DNA of 64,000 bases, from positions 102,647 to 166,646 of the forward strand of contig LLCB01000113.1 in the NCBI GenBank assembly GCA_001414345.1, written 5' to 3'. Positions 58,901-64,000 of the stretch are shown here, one piece after another. The first letter of the stretch is position 1. Each line of letters starts with the position of its first letter. This stretch comes from Hymenoscyphus infarciens. Lineage: Eukaryota; Ascomycota; Leotiomycetes; Helotiales; Helotiaceae. The notes beneath the pieces were generated by a model that was not told where the DNA came from, ran no database searches, and saw only the letters and a list, made by a program, of their open reading frames with translations. The position numbers and the translations under genes were made by a program.

Positions 58901-59754
58901 TTTGCGTCCAAGTCAATGACGATAACGCAACCAGTCGATTCAACAAGTTGGTTGACTGTGAGGAGGCACAGCAAATGCTCCAATCCATTTGCGCAGGTCC
59001 ATGTCTCTTGTTCTTTACAATGAGCAATTTGTGGCGGATATGATGTGTTTGGGTTGGAGTGCAAGTTACGTTGTGCCAAGATAATAGCAAGGCGTTGGAT
59101 TTTGTCACTAGCGAGCTGTAGAAGGTCAGCGATTGTGCACTCCAGAGGGATAGAAGAAACCTACTGGGGAGGATTCGTTGACAATGGGGCCGAGATAGCC
59201 AGAGTCGAAATCGGAAATAGCATCAGTATCGGAAACAGAATCATCATCGGTATCAGAGTTGCTGCCATTGGAGCTACGACCCTTGCGCTTTGAGGCGGTG
59301 CTCTTGAGTCCATTCTTTTCTTCCTCCTCGGCGATGAGCTCCATCATTGCCTCGAGGAAGAGATATTGAGCGGCATCGGCAATGTCATGACGGCACATAA
59401 GCTCAAAGCAGTGATTTTTGTCATTCCAGCCGCAATTGAGGACCATATCTCCGTCCTGAAGAAAGTTAGTAGCTGTTTGAACAGTGTCGACACCGGGTGG
59501 AGCTGGCATGAAGCCGGAAAGATAGGCGCAACGCGGAGGAAGCGAAGCATTAAGGGAGAACGCATTCTACTTACGCCGAGGCATTTCTTCTTAAGGGAAG
59601 CTCTGAATCGGTCGATGAGATCGATGTATCCAGCGGACTTGAAGTGCCACTCCGAGGTAACGATGACATCTCGGTAGGCAAAGTTACGTGCGATATCTGC
59701 ATCCGTCCGGGATCCAGAGCCACTGGCGCTGTGACGACCTGGAATTGACGCCAT
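55961..59754 (-). CDS. uncharacterised 1090-residue fungal protein with KH-like segment
   Basis: Eight exons were joined: 59754-59575, 59455-59165, 59115-58822, 58690-58210, 58154-58003, 57954-56582, 56527-56041 and 55975-55961, all phases consistent, 1090 residues. The N-terminal part (EWHFKSAGYIDLIDRFRASL, CGWNDKNHCFELMCRHDIAD) is followed by an acidic Ser/Asp stretch, then ESTGCVIVIDLDAKAVYLG and EQIHQAVCRLDNI, which has the strand-GxG-helix wording of a KH-like RNA-binding fold. Residues about 460-600 are Ser/Thr/Pro/Gln-rich and disordered. The C-terminal domain (VDKHFEELLTGLRGFQGKIH, IRVEFGRILL, YEFMFRDPKSGGLFSIEIDG) is globular and beta-rich. It may correspond to a fungal domain of unknown function. 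The last exon codes only for TGWW-stop. RNA binding is inference. Confidence 0.75.
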
Positions 59755-61960
59755 GGCCGATGATTTTACCGTCGATGAAGACGTTGGTGCGGAGCAAAAC
59801 TAGGTTGTGATTGTGGTTTTCGTATTGTGGCAAAGAGAGGTAGATTGACCAGACCTTGAGGAGGAGGTGGTGGTTGCTATTTTGAAAAGAGCAAGTGCGG
59901 CCGAGCGACAGAGGAAAAACGTAATCCACCGCCGCTTTTTGCACCAACCACAATTAAGAGAAATATACGGAGGGAGCGATCAGTATTTTTAACTAAAGCA
60001 GCGAGTAAAATTAGGCGCCAGATGTCATTCACCTTTGGCGCTCGTTGGGTAGTTGCGCTTGGAGCTATGACAAAGCTATTGGCTTATATATCTGCCAGCG
60101 ACGGACCTACATAGCAATTGATTAGCCGCATTTCTATCCTTGAAACTTTGAGCGAGAACTGATCAAATTGAGCATACAACAGAGCTGCTCAATTTGCTTG
60201 TTGTTGGTATAGCAAATAGACCAATGTTGAAAACAAGGCTGAGGCTCTCTCTTGCTATGTTATTCAAGCCACTGGATCTTGCACAGGGAGTCGAAAAAGA
60301 CTGGAAAAGACGCTCACCTTCAAGGAAGAAATGCCAGAAGGAATAGGAACCGTTTTTTGATTATATATCAATGCAAACAGCCTGCATGTCCTTCCGTCTC
60401 TTTGTGACAGGTAAGAAGTGAAGTGGTTGAGAAGAAGAAATTAATTTCCACAGGAGCAGGGATCCTGGGAAGCTGCAGGTGGAAGATGGCTATTGAAGGT
60501 ATCGTGACTAGTTAGCTTCACTTCCTCAAGTTCTCAAGTTCGTAAGCCCTCAAGTACCTGAAGTTCAACTTACCAAGTCAGCACATATCAAAACCCTCAA
60601 AAGTTAGGAGCTTACCTCTTGTGTCCCTTGTTATACTTGTTTGAGTCAAGTTTTCCCTTGCTCTTGTTTCAAGATGTTTGCTTGAAGAAGTTTGCTGTGC
60701 ACTCAAATTCTCCACCGCCAAAGGAAACCTTCGATGTCAACGATGTATTGTAGTTAGATAGCTTTGTGGTCTCCGGCGCTTAATCTAGCGCCTGTCACCA
60801 AGTACAGGTTAGTCCAAAACCCCCAACTAAACTCTATTCCCACCGCTACTTCCCCCATAGCTTGGATCCAGCTACTTGGCACACGTACCTGCCTAGAGTT
60901 TGTCAACACCTAGGAATAATATTAAAGGTGAGTACCTTCTAAGACTTCTTCTGGTTTTTATCCTACGCCACATGCTTTCTTTTGAACAACCAAGGGGAGT
61001 ATGACGAGTTTGTGTGAGAGCAGGGAGACGCCGGGAAGAATGAAAAGGCTCACTTACCTACTATGCCAAAGCTCCTTTTGAATGTTCCATCGCAACTCCT
61101 TCTTACCTTGAGACTCACCATTATGCCAAATCCCCAAGTCAAACCTCCTGAACCTCATTGTCGTTACCAGCTGCCTTGAGCTGACCAAGAACATCACCTT
61201 TCATATCTTAAGCGCCTCCCACATTGAGGTCAGCTTCTCACCCACTCACCCACATCTCCATCAGCTCAATCATCTCAATTCTCAGCTTTTCAATTTTCTC
61301 TATGAACTCCCAACCATCCACATGGACATCTCAGTATTGGTAGGGTAAAAGTACACGCTGTTCTATGCGCTCCACGCTGCTGTTCAACCATGCCTCCCCC
61401 ATCCAAAAGTTTAACCCCAGCTGGTTGAAATCAAAAAAGAAAAAGGAAAAAAGGCCATCGAAGGAAAGGTTAACACAAGTACCAGCTCATAAAGTCATTG
61501 CAAGAAACCCCAAAAAGAATGAATGGGGAAAAGAGAAGAATCCCTTGAATAATTTACAGAAAGTTGTGCTTCCACATAAAAGAACAAAAAAGAGAAAAAG
61601 TATGAAGCATCTCTCAAAACTCCTGAACACCAAAGGCCATAATGTTCAACCATCCTTCCAGAATGCCAACCCATTGACCCGCCCCATCAAATGTACACGA
61701 AGAAAAGAAAATTAAACAACCCAAAGCTCTAGAGGATCTTTTATCCAGGTACCTCGGCCAGAAGAAAAGATGCACTTTAGTCGTTAAACACCCTCCTTCT
61801 ACACCCAAAAACCGCAGAGTGCAACCAGCGAGAAGAACCGAAGAAAGGTCGTAGTGACCCTCCATATTATGCACATGTACATATGTGACAACCCCGACAC
61901 CAAACGCCGAAGTTTGAATCCCGAGTAGTTGTATATTTGCGACGAAAGAAGAAAAGGTTG
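59755..61960. other. 2.2-kb intergenic, promoter side of the 1090-residue gene
   Basis: No gene is supported. Around 60520-60580 the word TCAAGT recurs in a short, diverged repeat (CTCAAGTTCTCAAGTTCG and CTCAAGTACCTGAAGTTC). A Lys-rich frame at 61365-61715 arises from A-rich sequence and is not credible. The She3-type 3' end lies to the right. Confidence 0.5.
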
Positions 61961-63346
61961 TTACTGAGCATCCCTAACGTTTTTCTTTACCCCCAACGCC
62001 CATTTCAGTTCTCCGAGGGTCTTTTTCGATTCATCGATGAGCGACTCGTTGTATTCTACTTGCTCTTTGGCGTTCTTCTTGATCCCGGCCAAGTCCTCTT
62101 CTTGGAGCTTTTTATAATTCTCGAATAATTCGAAGATTTGGTTCTTTTCCTCATTGAGCCGTATCAGTTCAATCCTCTGCTGGTCGCAAATCCCATTCAA
62201 CGTTTTAATCTTCTGGTCGTCGCTTTTCCGCTCATCGCTCAAGGCCTTGATCTCAAACTCCAGCCCCTTGACGGACTTCTGAAGTATTGAGCCTTGATCT
62301 TTCCAATGACTTGACATGGCCACGACCCTCCCCTCCATCAGACCAGCATAGTTCTCGGCTTCCTCGACCCTTATCCTGGCTTCTTTTTGTACTTTTTCGA
62401 GCTCCTCCTTCCATATCTGCTCGGTTTCGAGGGCCGCTTCGGTTTTCCGCTTCTCTATATCAATCAGACCTTTCATATCTTCGACCTGTCTCTCTTTGCG
62501 CTTGAGTAATGTTTTCTGAACAGAGGCCTCGTGTAGCCTGCTCTCGTATTCTTGTGCCATCTGATCCATCTTGCCCTCGGCCATCCTTACCGCCTGCTTT
62601 GACTCTTCCGTATGTAGGCGTTCCAATTTGAGGTCCCGCTTCAGCATATCATTCTCTCCCATCAGTCTATCGATTACTCTTCCCGATTTCCCAAGATTCG
62701 CCCTCCCAACTGCGGAGCTCCATTGCTGATTCGCTTCCGGTGCCCCTAATGTCGCTGTCGGTGATGATATATTGCCATTAGAGGCATTCTCTTCGCTCAG
62801 GTGTAAATTGTTGTTGGAGTATTTTCTCGTGAGACCGAATTCTGCGGATATCGTCCGGACGAGACCGCTTCCGGCAGACATCGCGCCTGGATTCTGCCAT
62901 GTGAGGGGAGGTGTCGAGTGTGAGGTGGAACTCGCAGGAGGTTTCGTGGAATGAGGCATATTGTTTCTCTCCCCTTTACTGGGAGTCGTTCGACCTTCGT
63001 TAGATATGGAAGCTAGAGGTACTGAATCGGTGGTCACGGACCGAATTGTCGTATGAGGGGAGTTTCTAGTACTATTCCGAGAAGTATTCTTGTGATCTTG
63101 GGAAGGACTCGAGGTGACGTTCAGCGCGTTCATGGCGTTGTTGGATATGGGAGTGAGGGTGGTTGTTGGTTCATAGGGTGGAAGTTGTGTGTCCTGGCTG
63201 CTTCTAGATGAATCGTCGTGAAACTCTGGGAGAGAGCCATTAGCTGTCATTTCTTCCGCGATATTGCGCAGATTCGAGTGTGTGGGTTTTGGAGCGTGGT
63301 GCTTCTTTAGTGAAGACTTGCGGGAGCGGGTTCGCAGGAAATCCAT
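61961..63346 (-). CDS. She3-type coiled-coil protein
   Basis: A single exon from ATG 63346 gives 461 residues; the frame upstream of it has no ATG. The first 200 residues are Ser/Thr/Asn-rich and disordered, with MDFLRTRSRKSSLKKHHAPK at the start and GLVRTISAEFGLTRKYS before the coil. From about residue 220 to the end the protein is one long coiled coil, opening with GKSGRVIDRLMGENDMLKRD and LKLERLHTEESKQAVRMAEG, wording conserved in filamentous-fungal proteins annotated as SWI5-dependent HO expression protein 3 (She3). Yeast She3 links Myo4 to She2-bound mRNA for transport. Whether the filamentous-fungal proteins carry mRNA is not shown by sequence. The C-terminus ends KKNVRDAQ. Confidence 0.7.
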   Translation of the reverse strand: MDFLRTRSRKSSLKKHHAPKPTHSNLRNIAEEMTANGSLPEFHDDSSRSSQDTQLPPYEPTTTLTPISNNAMNALNVTSSPSQDHKNTSRNSTRNSPHTTIRSVTTDSVPLASISNEGRTTPSKGERNNMPHSTKPPASSTSHSTPPLTWQNPGAMSAGSGLVRTISAEFGLTRKYSNNNLHLSEENASNGNISSPTATLGAPEANQQWSSAVGRANLGKSGRVIDRLMGENDMLKRDLKLERLHTEESKQAVRMAEGKMDQMAQEYESRLHEASVQKTLLKRKERQVEDMKGLIDIEKRKTEAALETEQIWKEELEKVQKEARIRVEEAENYAGLMEGRVVAMSSHWKDQGSILQKSVKGLEFEIKALSDERKSDDQKIKTLNGICDQQRIELIRLNEEKNQIFELFENYKKLQEEDLAGIKKNAKEQVEYNESLIDESKKTLGELKWALGVKKNVRDAQ

Positions 63347-64000
63347 GATTTCGAGGGGTGAGGTAATTGGGCTGGATGGGCGGTGGAAAAGCAACAATAC
63401 AACGCAACAACAACAGCAGCAGCAACGAACGTACCAACAGGATCTCTGCGAATATAAATATGCGATTTATAGGATTGATCCGGGACTGCATGTATCTCTT
63501 GCACGCTCATTGCGCATCGCGCGTGTCTGCCCCGAGATTCCTACACAGGCTCTGTCTCAATTCAATGATGGATGGGTTTGCTTGGTTGACGTGAGCTCTG
63601 GATGCTGGCTTGCGAGTGCTTCTTTGTTGTCTCGGTGGTGGCGGAAGCAAATCAGGAGGTATTGTTAAAGAATGTCACACATTGAAGCAAAATAAGGAAT
63701 GAGTCTGCTGCTGCTGGGGTTGGTGGTGGTGGTGGTGGTTCGGAGTATCAGGTTGGGTGAGGTGAGGTGAGGTGAGCTGTGTAGTGTAGTGCAGTACGCG
63801 GTTGCTCCCTACAACACGAGAGAGTAAATAGCTACTAGTACCTTTAGGTAGATCCGGGTCGGGTATAATAATAAGAGTCTGTAACCCTGCGGTTACCTTA
63901 TCCACACCCCATAATTGTACATAACCTGCCCGCCCCGAATATGGCCTGCGAATCGACCGGCTTCCTGCTTTCTGGCAGTGCTACCCCCTACCCCCTACCC
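63347..64000. other. She3-type gene promoter region with microsatellites
   Basis: No gene seen. It holds CAA/CAG-type repeats at about 63401-63423, a GGT run at 63715-63739 and four GGTGA units at 63756-63775. The final bases are C-rich with repeated CCCCCTA words at the window edge. Confidence 0.5.
63715..63775. repeat. GGT and GGTGA microsatellites
   Basis: A GGT trinucleotide run is followed after a short gap by four GGTGA units, upstream of the She3-type gene. Confidence 0.8.

Noticed and set aside
61365..61715. Lys-rich 116-codon frame
   Set aside because: Composition follows an A-rich stretch; no domain, and it sits in the gap before the She3-type 3' end.
63960..64000. C-rich CCCCCTA words at the window edge as a telomere
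   Set aside because: Fungal telomeres of this group are CCCTAA/TTAGGG; these few words do not fit and the window simply ends here.

Overview
The window is nuclear DNA of a filamentous ascomycete (Pezizomycotina). The evidence is short GT-AG introns of about 45-60 nt (a few longer) with CTRAY-type branch sites, a Zn2Cys6 regulator whose intron splits the zinc cluster, an intron-bearing tRNA-Ala, and sequence with a repeat-induced point mutation (RIP) footprint. The protein wording suggests Leotiomycetes/Helotiales, but this is from memory and unverified. There is no bacterial or phage-type operon, CRISPR array or rRNA.

Layout. 1-3.9 kb: 5' part of a NIF3-family gene (-), tRNA-Ala(AGC), then two decayed genes. 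3.9-16.2 kb: Ski3 (-) divergent from a GH5 steryl-glucosidase-like gene (+), then an 11-exon exportin-5/Msn5 (+). 16.2-20.4 kb: gene-poor. 20.4-25.5 kb: Zn2Cys6 regulator (+) and trehalose-6-phosphate synthase (+). 26.9-33.5 kb: PAP2 lipid phosphatase (-), hexaprenyl diphosphate synthase COQ1 (-), V-ATPase assembly factor Vma12 (+), BolA-like protein (+), a 60-residue membrane protein (-). 33.9-40.8 kb: AP-1 beta-adaptin (+), a HIRIP3/DEK-C chromatin-type protein (-), a DexA/Rv2179c-like DEDDh exonuclease (+), a 112-residue membrane protein (-). 40.8-51.9 kb: an accessory-like block without a secure intact gene. It holds an extreme CpA/TpG-depleted AT-rich island that ends inside a secreted-protein gene, and a diverged same-strand repeat array. 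51.9-64 kb: rhodanese-PTP tyrosine phosphatase (+), an uncharacterised 1090-residue KH-like protein (-) and a She3-type coiled-coil protein (-).

The intact genes are housekeeping functions (RNA decay, nuclear export, trehalose, ubiquinone, V-ATPase assembly, clathrin adaptor, MAPK dephosphorylation) with no sign of a metabolic cluster. The unusual biology is in the gene-poor blocks: decayed genes whose stops are nearly all explained by C-to-T/G-to-A changes, a RIP border cutting a gene in half, and the repeat array with core TTGCACATCG at 46.5-48.8 kb.

Exon coordinates were worked out by hand from reading frame, splice consensus and family resemblance. All family assignments are from memory, without database searches.
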